Shown here piece by piece: positions 1 through 10,267 of a DNA stretch of 64,000 nt; position 1 is the first letter of the stretch, and every line of letters starts with the position of its first letter. The position numbers and the translations under genes are program-made. Source of the DNA: Typhlomys cinereus (lineage: Eukaryota > Chordata > Mammalia > Rodentia > Platacanthomyidae); contig JALPQD010000295.1 of assembly GCA_023101885.1 (NCBI GenBank), positions 714,501 to 778,500 on the forward strand, in the 5' to 3' direction. Under the pieces are notes generated by a model that saw only the letters and a list, made by a program, of their open reading frames with translations, made no database searches and was not told where the DNA came from.

Positions 1-1643
1 CTTGGATGATTCACCTCCATGTCAAGGAAGTGCTTTTGGGGAAGTACGGTTGTGGCTTAATTCCTCTACTTCCTGCTCCTCTGTAGGTTTATTCCACTTT
101 TTTCAAACACGTGGGCCAGATGTGACTATTTTTGCTGAATGTCAGGAGAGGCCAGCTACAGAGGCCTATGTGGAAATGACACAAAGTGACTGTCTCTTAG
201 AGAGAGGCCCGGAGTGGAGGGTCTTTGTGGCCAGTCCTGGAGAGTCTCTCTACTCCATGGATAGGCAAGATGCCAAGCACAGAGGCCCCCACAGCTGTGG
301 GCCAAGCATGGGGTACTGACACTCATTGGGGGATAGATTCTCCTTAATTCCCCGCCCGGGAACTCTCTCTGAGTCAGCAGGCTGCCAGAGCCTTTCTTCA
401 GGAACCGTAACAGTGAGCACTTGAACGTTCCACTTCCCATGTTGGCCCTTCAAGACCCCAGACTCCTTCCTGAGCAAACCTGCATGGGTTGATGGGACGT
501 CTGAACACAGGAGGAGAGGGAGAAAACACTCCATAGATTCGGGGAGGGATAAATGTAAAGGTCCACGAGAAGGACACCCACAACACAGTCATACACCCAA
601 ACGTCTACAACCACCCCTGGGTATCCAAGTGTATGAAGGCAGGAAGAGAGGGCTCAAATGCAGAAGGTTGGAAACCATGTGCACATACACGTTTTTGCAA
701 AAACCGGCCACGAGGAAAGGCTACTCAGTACAAGAAGCAACTCTACTCAGCATAGGAGCCCTGGCGACGTCTACGAAGCTGAGCAGTACTGTCTTAACGG
801 GGGAGGGGGAGAAATAATGAACAGAAGAAGGGACTCGTAGCAGCCAGGCGCTGCGTCAGAAGCTGCTGGTAATTGGGAACAGCAGAGCAGGGCCGTCTCT
901 GCCGCCCCAGCCAATTTACCGCTTGGTTTCCAGTCTGATGTCTGGCGTCTGTCCTCTGGCTTTCAGAGTGGACTACTTTTCCTGGAATATGCCTTTATTG
1001 AACTCCCAGAGGCTGGATCTTTTATGCAGATTAATTCGCAATTTCAAAGACTCTTTGAAGCTGGCAAAATATTCTGTTATTTCCAAGAGTTATTACCACT
1101 GAAGTACTGGCATAGCCTGAGAGGCCGGCCTGCAATCTTGTTTAGATCCTTTTAATTTTAGAAACTTTACAGTGTGTTAAAAATAGATGGCATTTGTGTA
1201 CTTTCTCCTCCTTTCATCCTCGCTTCAAGGGCTGTTCAGTTATTTGGTCCCACCCCAGATATGAGCCAGAGAAATCCTAGGAGCCGGCTGGACCAAAACA
1301 AATGCCATTTCCAAATGAGTTTTTGGGGTGCTGTGAGTCACAGGAGTATGCAGGATTGCGCATTACCTTACACAGTAAGTTCTAGGATCTAGAGCAAAGG
1401 ACTGTCAAAGTACACGGGCTCCTGAGAAGTGACAAAGGGTCACAGGTCCGGGCCCAGGGCATTCTCCCAAATGCCTGTGTCTTCCATCTTAGTCTGTATG
1501 TGTTGCTGAGGTCAGGCTGCTTATTGCCAAAAGTTCAATGAAGATTGCCCTGATTTTAAAGACCACTGTCTTCAGATGGCGCTGACCAAGCTAGCTGAGT
1601 AAGGGGGATGCTACACTCGGGTTACCTCTATATGGTGACCTAC
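1..1643 (-). other. SCFD2: SCFD2 intron downstream of the 135-nt exon
   Basis: It starts with the donor GTAGGT at 1643 and runs off the left edge. I see no recognisable repeat and no further exon. The next coding block, expected to encode the last roughly 70 residues, is absent. Short open frames here have no recognisable product. Confidence 0.7.
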
Positions 1644-1778
1644 CTTCATGAACATGCTAAATCCAGTCTTAAGGAGATCGGTGAGGCCCGAGGACATGTG
1701 CTCAATATCAACGGGATCCGGCTTCTCAGGATTAAATATTTCCTCCACGACCTGCTTCAACAATGGCTTATAGGATGC
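1644..1778 (-). CDS. SCFD2: SCFD2 internal coding exon (135 nt), downstream of the two seen
   Basis: Seen on the minus strand: acceptor TATCTTCCAG before base 1778 and donor ATGAAG|GTAGGT after base 1644. The exon is exactly 45 codons, phase 0 at both ends, so skipping it would keep the frame. The peptide starts ASYKPLLKQVVEEIFNPEK and ends SGLTDLLKTGFSMFMK, which continues the preceding exon in the order known for SCFD2. In the human protein this is roughly residues 570-614; the remaining C-terminal part (about 70 residues) is not in the window. A CUUAC sequence with its A at 1802 fits the branch-point consensus about 24 nt upstream. Two further AGs lie upstream, at 1799 and 1828, the latter directly after a 73-nt (CT)n tract in the transcript. 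No disabling change is seen, so I read this as a functional exon. Confidence 0.92.
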
Positions 1779-1798
1779 CTGGAAGATAAAATATTGTG

Positions 1799-1828
1799 CT
1801 GTAAGTAAAAACACTTGTTTAATGTGCC
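1799..1828 (-). promoter_or_regulatory. decoy 3' splice-site AGs upstream of the SCFD2 exon
   Basis: Two acceptor-like AGs precede the frame-keeping one at 1779. The first is (CU)n-CAG ending at 1828; the second is TTTTTACTTACAG ending at 1799. Using 1828 would add 49 nt and hit an in-frame TAA at the third codon. Using 1799 would add 20 nt and shift the frame. The AG at 1799 lies only about 3 nt past the likely branch A at 1802, so it should be sterically skipped. Function is inferred. Confidence 0.5.

Positions 1829-1830
<2 letters not shown>

Positions 1831-1903
<73 letters not shown>
1831..1903 (+). repeat. (GA)36 microsatellite, (CU)n in the SCFD2 pre-mRNA
   Basis: A perfect 73-bp GA run on the + strand. 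In SCFD2 orientation it is an uninterrupted CU tract starting about 50 nt upstream of the 135-nt exon. CUCUCU is the known binding motif of PTB/PTBP1, so a splicing effect is plausible. The run ends in CAG on the minus strand (bases 1830-1828), forming a decoy acceptor. Confidence 0.95.
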
Positions 1904-1907
<4 letters not shown>

Positions 1908-2640
1908 ATCTCCATGAAAGGAAGCCAAGCAGGTTTATCTGATACTGAGCAACTCTAAAACAGTCTTGCATATCTTGATAAGCACCCAGCCCACCAGCAC
2001 ACTGTTTCCCCTCTGACCCCCTCTTGAGCACTGTCTCTCATCAGGGGTTTAGTCTCAGTAGGATAATCTGGATTTACAGTCATGACTTTATGTAGGCAGC
2101 GGTGGGAAATAAAGTTCTGCCATTTGATAGAACCGTGAAGATGGTTCTACTTATGATCCCCTCTGTTAGGAATGTTTATTTGCCACGAGCTATCAGCATC
2201 CAAGCGAATCCCTCCCCACAGAGCTCAGCTCCAAGTATGACTTGGCCAGAGAAAGAAGCTGACGAAGGAATCTGACCCAGGTCAGGGCGGGAACCAGGTG
2301 ACAGGGCGCCTCAGGGACTCCGCATGTGATGTTGGTTTACGGCTCCTTTGCTGCAGGCACAGTGCTGAGAGCTGCCCTTTTCTGGGCCCTGCCTGGCCAT
2401 ATTTAGAGCTGTCTGGAGGCAGCTGTCTCACCGACCTCTTTCTGGAATCTTCACCAGAGGCCCTTCCCAAGAGCTGGCCTACCTTCCTCCCAGTCCCACT
2501 GCTGCCTCTGACGCTCCCATTTGGCACCGCATCTCCAGCAGGGAGGGCAAGAGCAGAAGCAGTGTCTCCCCTTCCCCACACGCTCTGATCCACTGTCACC
2601 CAGAAGAGCCAGGTCTTAACAGAGTGCAGCAGAGAGGCAG

Positions 2641-2848
2641 CTTGTCTTGGGCTCGCTCTCTGTGTCTGTGTCTGTCTCTCTGTCTCTCCATCTCCCTGTT
2701 TCTCTCTTGCCTGTCTCCATCTCTGTCTCTCTATGTCTCTGTATCTCTCTGTCTCTTTCTCTGTGTCTGTCTCTCTCTTTGTGTCTCACTTCATCTCCAT
2801 CTCTGTCTCTGTCTGCCTCTGGGTCTCTCTGTCTGTCTCTCTTCCTCG
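2641..2848 (+). repeat. imperfect pyrimidine-rich (TCTC/TCTG)n simple repeat
   Basis: About 200 bp of nearly pure TCTC, TCTG and TCTT units. It creates long artificial Leu/Ser/Cys-rich open frames on the + strand, which are not genes. Confidence 0.9.
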
Positions 2849-2965
2849 ACTAAATACATGGCATGTTCCTTGCCACGGTTACACATGCCCAGTGTGCTGA
2901 CTTCATCTCTAGCTTTGTCTGGCTTTTGTTACAGTTTTAAAGTTATTTTTCCTACAGTCTTGTCA

Positions 2966-3364
2966 TAGTTAGATACGGGTGTCAACTTGATAAGTGAAGG
3001 TTTGAGTTCCGGGCATATTTGTAAAGAATTACTAATCGAGTTAAGCCCTGAGCAAGCCTGCAGGAGACTAACTGATAGGGAGAGCCCAGCCCATGGGGGT
3101 GGGATTAGTCCCTGGGCAGGCGGATAAGATAGAGGGCGCTGGTTAAGGAAGTTGGCAGTCTTCAGTCCACTTCAGTATATTCAGACAGGCTGGTTTGGTG
3201 AGGATTGTCCCTCTCTCAGCAAGGAATATGGCGTGAACAGTTCCTTGGCCCCTTGTATTGGAATGAACTCTCCGCCAAGCTGGACTAAGACTGTAACTGG
3301 ACAATCACAAGCTAAAATAAAATAAAAGCCATTTGGTCATGAATTTCTCGACAACTCCAAAGTC
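2966..3364 (+). mobile_element. ERVL/MaLR-class solo LTR (copy 1 of a three-copy family)
   Basis: It begins near GGTGTCAACTTGATAAG and ends near TCTCGACAACTCCAAAG, with an AATAAAA signal close to the 3' end. It matches the copy at 39752-40138 over most of its length (shared CTGCAGGAGA..., GGATTGTCCCTCTCTCAG, CCAAGCTGGACT) and, reversed, the one at 59093-59250. The 'TGTCAACTTG...' opening is typical of ERVL LTRs of the MT2/MLT2 kind. The subfamily is not assigned. Confidence 0.6.
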
Positions 3365-3603
3365 CCTTAAATAACTCATAAATGAAGTAGGATATAGACC
3401 ACCAACGTAGGGTCTGACCACTCATCGGGGAGATGTAGTGACCGCTCAGTGGAGGTGCTACTTCCTTGATGTTTACTCCTTAGAGAGCATTACGTGCCAG
3501 AGAGCTCATGCTAGTCATCGCAGAGTGAGCGCTGGGAGGGACCCGTGGTCAGACAAGGTTATTAAAAGCTATGGATGAGGCTTCCTCATAATAAGAGAAA
3601 GCC

Positions 3604-3865
3604 TGGCTGGGGAGATGGCTCAGGGGCTGAAGTCTTTGTCTGGAAAGTGCCAGGACCCGAATATGGATCCCCAGAGCCCACATAAAAAAAGTTGGGCAGA
3701 AATGCTGGTAGCCTGCAATTCAGGCCCTGGAAGGTAGAGCCTAGGAAACCCTAGAGCAAACAATAAGGAGGTAGAATAATCCAAGATTATTCCTTGGATT
3801 GTCCCCCTTGGGGCTCTACAAGCATATACAAAAATAAATAAAAAATTAAAGTTATACTAAAAAAG
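3604..3865 (+). mobile_element. B2-like SINE, diverged
   Basis: Head GGCTGGGGAGATGGCTCAGG, body with GGTAGAGCCTAGGAAACCC and CAATAAGGAGGTAGAATAATCC, and an A-rich tail with AATAAATAAA. Same family as the copies at 49469, 53388 and 58390. Confidence 0.8.
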
Positions 3866-3961
3866 ATTTTTTAAAAAATCAGGTTGGAAAAATCTCTAAA
3901 TCTAAACATATATTTTTCATGAGCCCATAGATATCGGTCACTCCATACTTTGCTTATCGGC

Positions 3962-4165
3962 AAGGCAATAAGGAAGTAGAACAATCCAGAATGATTCCTG
4001 ATGTCACCCTTGGGCCTCCATAGACGCACATATCCAAGTGCCCTCTTGTATAGACAAACACACACACATATGCGAAAGGAAGGAAGGAAGGAAAGAAGGA
4101 AGGAAGGAAGGAAAGAAGGAAGGAAGGAAGGAAGGAAGGAAGGAAGGAAGGAAGGAAGGAAGGAA
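3962..4165 (+). mobile_element. 5'-truncated B2-like SINE with (GGAA)n tail
   Basis: It starts inside the SINE body (GGCAATAAGGAAGTAGAACA), continues through GATTCCTGATGTCACCCTTGG, and ends in a roughly 90-bp (GGAA)n tract from 4075 to 4165 that has grown from the tail. Confidence 0.75.
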
Positions 4166-4827
4166 ATGAAATCTGCTTGATAAAAATGGAAATATATTCT
4201 TCTGGAATGTGGGAGCGATGCGTGGAATTCTAGCAGTTTTCATGGAAGATGGGGACATAGGTTTTAAAAATGCAGTGTGTGTAGAAATCATGTGATGATT
4301 TGTAGAGCCACCACAGCCCTGATGTGGACAGGCAACCAATGGACCATTTCACACAAGAAACAAAACCTTATGTGTTTAAGCTGCAATCTTCCAGGTATCT
4401 GCTATTTGCATTTCAATGAAATTCTGACACAAAGCATTGAAGGGACAGAGTGACATAAAAGACCATCCCTTCCCTCTAGGAGCTAATGGTTATTTGCTTA
4501 TTACCCTGTACAACTGGTGACATCAAGTAACTTCAACCAGAGAGGGAGAGAAGTACAAAAGCTGTCATAGTTAGGAGGGAGGAAAATGTACACTGTGACA
4601 TAAACACAGAAGAGGGGTCACAGGACAGGACGATGACAGCCTTCCAGAGAAGGGAGAACAGCGGCTCCGAGAGAACTGACATGAGTTGGGGTGACGACCT
4701 TACATGCTATGTGCTCCCTTGAGCAAGAGAGTGGGTTGGGCAGAAGGCTGGAAGCACTGGCCCTTCCCATCTTTATCCTTGAGACTTTGGAACTACTGTG
4801 TGTTTCTGGGGAAGGTCAGAAATCTTC

Positions 4828-4985
4828 TTTTCTTTTTTTTTTTTTTAAGTTCTCTGACTCCAGAACTGGAGCCAATTGAATTCAACAAGTGTTTATTGAG
4901 TGCCTGTTATGTGCTAAAGGTTGTTCCAGGTACTTGGGACACACCAGAGAATAAAACAAGAAGCCCTGCCCTCGTGGAGCTTACA
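4828..4985 (-). mobile_element. L2 3'-end fragment
   Basis: After a poly-T run the + strand reads TTCAACAAGTGTTTATTGAG, then GTGCCTGTTATGTGC and CGTGGAGCTTACAGTCTA. This is the reverse complement of the ancient LINE2 3' end. Confidence 0.75.
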
Positions 4986-5004
4986 GTCTATCATTTATTA
5001 TCAT

Positions 5005-5075
5005 TTCACCCATATACTGCTTATGACCTTGGGCAAGTCACTGCATCTTTCATCAGCTGCCCAGTGGGGAACAAG
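5005..5075 (+). mobile_element. MIR core fragment
   Basis: TATGACCTTGGGCAAGTCACTGCATCTTTC matches the conserved MIR core (GACCTTGGGCAAGTYACTT...). Confidence 0.7.
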
Positions 5076-5154
5076 CAGGCGGGGCTCCAGGTGGACAGAG
5101 CCTAGTGTACAGCAAAGCTGACACACACCTGCTGTAACCCACCCCGGCGAGAGC

Positions 5155-6055
5155 AGAGAGGCTCAAGTTGATTTTAATGGTAAAGTACAATGGGGAGAAG
5201 GGAGAGGGACTGAGCTGCGCTGGCTGCCAGCTACACAAACTGCTGCTGCTGCTGTTGCTGCTGCTTGGTAGCAGCCTTGTTGGCGAGGTCCTTGGCTTTC
5301 TCTGTAGCTGCCAGTGCTGTCTCCTTCGCTTTCTCCGTGGCCTCTTTGGCTGTCTCAACAAGTGCTTTGGAAGGGGCCTCACCTTGTAGCTTGGCCAAGA
5401 TGTATTCGAAGCCTTTCATTGTCTTGGTCACATTGCTTTTGAACCGGGCAAGACCAAATTCCTGAACAGCTCTGGAGACACCAAATAAGCTAGAAGAGAC
5501 CCAGGCTTCCCTTCGGATTTCGGTCCAGCTGCTGTTGTCAGAGTTCACACAGTAAGCACAGCGTTCCTCCACCATCATCAGCCGGGCATGGTTGATGTTC
5601 CAGTGTGGTCATGGTCTGATTCTGTGGCTCCACAATAGAATCCTCCAGGATGTACACCGAGTGAGCAACATTGGCAGGAAACAGTCGCTCCGCCCAGCGG
5701 GGCATCCTGTTGGTCTTGGTCAGGAGTCTCCGGGACAGAAGCTTCTGGTCAGGGGTCACCTCCCGGTGCACTATATCTTCAGTCAAGACATGCTTGCTGT
5801 AGGGATTCGGGTACCGTTGCCAGAAGGCAGCGAACACTTGGTCCCAGGAACTTCGGAGCACGCTCTGGCCCAGGAAATACTTCACCATCGTCCCGGCCTG
5901 GGCGGGCTCAGCACCAACGCAGCATCAGGGGCGTGGAGCCGGGAGGCACGTGGTTCGGCGCACGCCCGCCAGGCTTGAGCTCAGTCACCACCGCGCCGCG
6001 CCCAAGGCGCTACCGCCGCCATGAGGGATTGCACGGCCGCGCGCAACTCAGAAAT
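5155..6055 (-). pseudogene. PRELID1: processed pseudogene of PRELID1
   Basis: The minus strand carries an intronless copy of PRELID1 (PRELI domain-containing 1), a mitochondrial intermembrane-space protein that works with TRIAP1 in phosphatidic acid transfer. The frame opens at 5888 with MVKYFLGQSVLRSSWDQVF, the start of the PRELI/MSF1 domain, and runs to the residues QNQTMTT. Near 5604-5606 about 5 bp of the parent sequence are missing, which shifts the frame. The remainder, from INHARLMMVEERCAYC on, is open in the next frame through KAKETALAATEKAKDLA, a Gln run, and FV then stop at 5231. Full length would be close to the parent's roughly 219 residues. A GC-rich 5' UTR (5889-6055) and an ATTAAA signal (5173-5178) are kept, so a nearly full transcript was copied. 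No poly-A remnant or clear target duplication is visible. The live parent gene is spliced, so this is a retrocopy. Confidence 0.93.
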
Positions 6056-6790
6056 CTTATTTCTTTAAGGCAGTAGTTGGACATTTATTTAGAATGAGGA
6101 AATGGATCATCAGGTTAAGGTAGAGAAAAGCGATGCACAGCCAATATAACACGTCTTCCAGAACAATGCACACGCCTTTATCAGCTGCCTGGCACAGCCC
6201 TACGCTCTTGGAGAGCTGCCGGCTCTCAGATCCTCCCGTGAGACCTCCCTTTCGACTCAGCGCGCTTTGGAGACGGCAGGTTATTGAGGGGCTGTCCCTC
6301 TGCTTCAAGCCCTTCCTTCGGATGTAGCGCTGGCCTGTGACGCTGGCAAGTGCACTTTTGCTCTGCCGGTGGGTCTGTTGCCTCTGCAGCAGGGGGCTTG
6401 GGAAGGAGCAGGGAAAGCAGGAGGGTGACAGGGCCTTGCCCCTCCTGGTCTGCACTCTGCCAGCCAGAGCAGGTGACCTTTCCCTCACTTTCAGCCGGCA
6501 CCTTTCCCCTGTAAGCCATTTGGAGCGTTCTTCTTTTTCCATTTTTATTCATGACCAAATGCACAGTGAATAACAGAAGTGCAACTGATTTATAAAATGC
6601 ATCAGTAAAGCAAGTTACTGCAAAATGACTAAAAACTTGTGCGTGTTTAAAGAACATGATTTAGGAAGGACTTTCGCAGATATAACGCAGGATTTACTTT
6701 TCTCTGGCCGTCTTAGTGAGTCTTTTCAAGATCCCAACAAGGGCTTTCAGGAGCGCCTCTGGCTCCTCCCTCTTGGCCTCTAGGTGGATT
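6056..6790 (-). other. unassigned transcript-like stretch upstream of the PRELID1 retrocopy
   Basis: Read on the minus strand, 6684-6778 gives a short open stretch ending REEPEALLKALVGILKRL...TAREK then TAA, followed by about 600 bases with an ATGAATAAAAATGG signal and, near the end, TAAATAAATGTCC. This could be a 3' exon or retrocopy of an unknown transcript. An in-frame TGA sits just before the open part, and I cannot name it. Confidence 0.25.
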
Positions 6791-8094
6791 TCAGGTCACT
6801 GCTGGGAGTGAGAAACTTCGGGGGTCACTCCTTGGATGAGACCGCCCACTGGCCTGTCACGAACTTTCCACGCTGCCGGGCACCATCCACTTCTCAGCCA
6901 AGGGACGAGCAGAGAGCGACACGTGGTGCTTGTCTGGAGCACCGCACCCCGTGTCTTCCATATGTATTAGGAGGAGCAAGTTCTTGGTTGGCTTCAAGCA
7001 ATTTCACGTAAGAAGCTGAACACTCGCTGTCAGATCACCATTTGGGGGCAGGAAGGAGATGCGAGGAATTAAAACACAGACACATTTGGTCTCTTTTTCT
7101 CTGGCGCAGTGAAGATCTACGGGTCACCCAGAGATCCAGGTCCCTGGATGTGTGCAGCTCCCATTCCCAGGACACTGTGGTCCGTGCTGTGGATGGCAGA
7201 GGGCTGCAGGGTGTGAGAGTAAGCAGGCGTTCCAGGGAGATTTTATGGACTCGGCTCTGATTCACTGGCCTGAATCAGTCACAAACCGATATTCACCTGC
7301 TAGGGAATCTGGAAAGTGCAGACTTGCTGCGTTCTCAAGCAGGCGAGGAAATGGCGTTTAGGCAACACTTAGCCTTGTCCTGTTGCAGACACACTATGCG
7401 GTGTGGGGTGAAGGAGCACTCTGCTGGCAGATTGCCTCAGTGGGCAGAGGATTATTAAACCCTTTGTCCCCTCTGCATAGGAATTTGACTTTTGCTTAAC
7501 TTTCTAGCTGTTTCCCTGGAAACCAGATAAAGAAGGAATGTCAAGCCAGGAGCCAGGCAAGAGCACTAATGACAGAAATGACCCTGCTCGGTACATTGCC
7601 GTAGACTGGGAGGACTACAAATATTTGATAGAAAGCTAGAGCTTCGGGCTTCTCCAAGTACGATGACTCTTGAATAATAATTGGAATGTTCCCGAAGGAA
7701 TGCTGGAACCACGCCGCTGGGGCTGAGAAATCGGTTCCTGCAGCATATGGGAAAGCCTGCGTGTACCCCATATCAGTCTAGCTCCCTGACTCCTGAGTTG
7801 GTGGCACACTGGGACCAAATCAAATCATCCCAGTCACCATGTGGACTGATTCGTGCCTGTGGATGGTCTCGCGGGCTGCTCTAGGGACGGACGTGGCTGC
7901 TGCTCTTCTGACAGTGGGCAGTGGTCCAGTCCAGGCGGGCTGGCACCTGCCGTGTGCAATACCTTGGGACAGGTAGGGCCTTATGAAAATGCTCGCATTT
8001 TGAAACATCAGATGCGAAAACAACTTTGAGGGCAGAATAATGTTTTGGTAAGGAATCCTAGAGTATTTGCCTATATATTAATATAATACTACCA

Positions 8095-8300
8095 TATGGA
8101 CTTTAAATATTTATTTATATATCTATTTTTGAGGAAGAGAGAGAGAGAAGGAGAGAGAAAGAGAGAGAGACATGGTGATATGAACATGTGGAACTCAGAG
8201 AACAACTTTCAGAAGTCGATTTTTTTGCTTCTACCATGTGGGCTCTTGGAATCAAACTTAGCCAGGCTTTTGCACAGGCGTCTTTACCCACTAATCAATT
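8095..8300 (-). mobile_element. B3-like SINE
   Basis: Antisense order: A/T-rich tail, GA-rich tract, then CTACCATGTGGGCTCTTGGA and CCAGGCTTTTGCACAGGCGT with TTTACCCAC, the rodent B3-like arrangement ('...gtgggttctggggatcgaactcag...tttacccactgagccatc'). Confidence 0.6.
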
Positions 8301-8307
8301 ACATCAG

Positions 8308-8308
<1 letters not shown>

Positions 8309-8354
<46 letters not shown>

Positions 8355-8368
8355 TGTGTGTGTGAGTG
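8309..8368 (+). repeat. (TG)n microsatellite
   Basis: About 21 TG units, then TGAG-interrupted units. It sits at the end of the B3-like SINE. Confidence 0.95.
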
Positions 8369-9026
8369 TACCTTTGCTGAGGGTAAGGGGTCCACAGGGG
8401 CAACAGGTCATCAAGAGGGTCTCGCCCGCAGGGCTCTGGAAGATTCTAAGGAATATACTGGTGACTCTTGTATAGGACAGTCCAAGTTCTTCGACACTGA
8501 TTTCCTGCAAGAAAGTCTCCTTTTCCCTTCTTTACATGAGCACTATCTTTTCAAGAATAAACTGGGCTTTGAAAAGCATAATACTTAAAAAAAATGATGA
8601 AATACCAAATCCTCATGTTAATACACTGGTTGATTTGGGGGCGGAGATTAGGTGTGCTTGTGTCCGAGGTGAACCAAGGGTGGCGCTGGTTTCTGACATC
8701 CTGCCCCACGCTCTAACTTTAGCATCTTGGGAATTGGGTGGTCTTTAAAAATGGCTCCTGGCAATATGTTGTCAAGGAAACCTGAGTTGGTGTTGTTGTC
8801 ACATACCCTAAAGGGGACTACTGACCCAGCTGGGCTGGCTGCTGCCGGGGAGTTGGGCACCCTCACTCCGTTTCTGAAGGGGCTGGATCCTCCCTTTTCT
8901 GCACCCAGCTTTGCGCCACCTTGCAGGAGACATGGGCCTGGGAGGGTGTCCGCTTGCTTCATTTCGAAACTGCTCAGAGGAGCATCTGTTGTAAATGGCT
9001 GGTGGCTTTACTTGGCTACTCTACAT

Positions 9027-9027
9027 G

Positions 9028-9062
<35 letters not shown>

Positions 9063-9073
9063 TTATTTATTTT
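9027..9073 (+). repeat. (TTTA)n microsatellite
   Basis: About 11 TTTA units with one interruption. Confidence 0.95.
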
Positions 9074-9209
9074 GCTCTGCTATGCTTATTTTTCTCCTTT
9101 TATTTTCTTAAAGGAAACAGTTTGGTTGCAGATTAAGAAGTATCTTGTTTATTAGTCATCTATCTAACTTCCTACCCAGAGCATTTTTTTGTAATTTGAA
9201 TGAAATCCC

Positions 9210-9980
9210 TTCAATTCAATATAAGGAAACCAAACTTAAAGAATTTGTAGTTCACACACCAGTCGAAGCAGGCTCTGGGGCAATGCCACGTGTCCTGGTC
9301 CTTGGTTAGTTCTGCCCCACGCAGATTCTCTTGAGGAGGAGGAGGCTCAGGTCTGCGGCTGTAGAAACCACTGGTAGGGTGAATGGAGGTTTGGCCTGGG
9401 ATATGGACAGATGGTGGCCAGGGCTGTGGAGTGTCGTGGGCCTGAAGATTGCTCAGGGAGCCGCATTTCCCCAGGCACGAGATGAATCGAGTCTCGTTGG
9501 GCACTGAAGCCAGATGCTGGCGTGCAGTCGCTGGAGGCACAGAAGATGGCCTGCAGCTGTGCGGACTTCGTAGCTGCCTTTGTGCAGCGGGCTTGTGCCA
9601 AGGCTGTCATGCCGCCGCTGACCACATTTGACTAGAAGGCCTGGGGGGCTCCTGAGGCATCACTAATACCCTCCTGATGCTGCAGCAGGGGACGTGGCAC
9701 ATCAAACACTGTGACATGGGGGAAGAGACCCAATCCCCCAGGAACCCGAGACACATGAAGTAGAAAACAAGAGATGCAAAGAGCTGGCCTCGGGCATGTC
9801 AGGGGCCTTGGGCTCCTGGCTCACAGGGCCACCTTTGAATACAATCAGCACCAAGCCTCCTCGTAGCAGCCGTGTTGGGTGGGCTATGACCAGAACATCA
9901 GCTTATTCCTTAAGCAGGGGGCACGCAGTACCTTGGACCCATGTCATTTTTAAAGGCCCATCTGAGTGCACTAATTTCTT
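9210..9980 (-). pseudogene. possible decayed retrocopy, parent unknown
   Basis: On the minus strand several open stretches in shifting frames follow one another, including one with CTKAATKSAQLQAIFCASSD (within 9347-9625) and one with PPATARQHLASVPNETRFIS (9211-9540). Base composition is more even and GC-richer than the surroundings and no known repeat explains it. I do not recognise the parent; it may simply be unique intron. Confidence 0.25.
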
Positions 9981-10214
9981 TTTTTAACATCTTGAAAGGA
10001 AAAAAAAAGGAAACTTATGGGCCAAAGAAATATTTTGACCTAAAAGCATTGCCTTTCCGATGTGGCCACCACTGATGAGGAAGATGGAATGATGTGACGA
10101 GCATGGCGGGGCCTCTCCTGCTCTTGTTCCCCGGCTGTCACTGTAAACCCCAGTGACTGCTATTTTGTGCCAAAGGCTCAGAAGAGGGTTTTTTGGTTTT
10201 GTTTTGTTTGCTTG

Positions 10215-10220
10215 TTTTTT

Positions 10221-10267
<47 letters not shown>

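Noticed and set aside
2624..2968. Ser/Leu/Cys-rich open frames
   Set aside because: They are produced by the (TCTC/TCTG)n simple repeat.
6226..6657. 143-codon and overlapping 161-codon minus frames as a PRELID1-linked gene
   Set aside because: They run across UTR-like sequence with polyadenylation-type signals. Overlapping frames of similar length point to chance openness.
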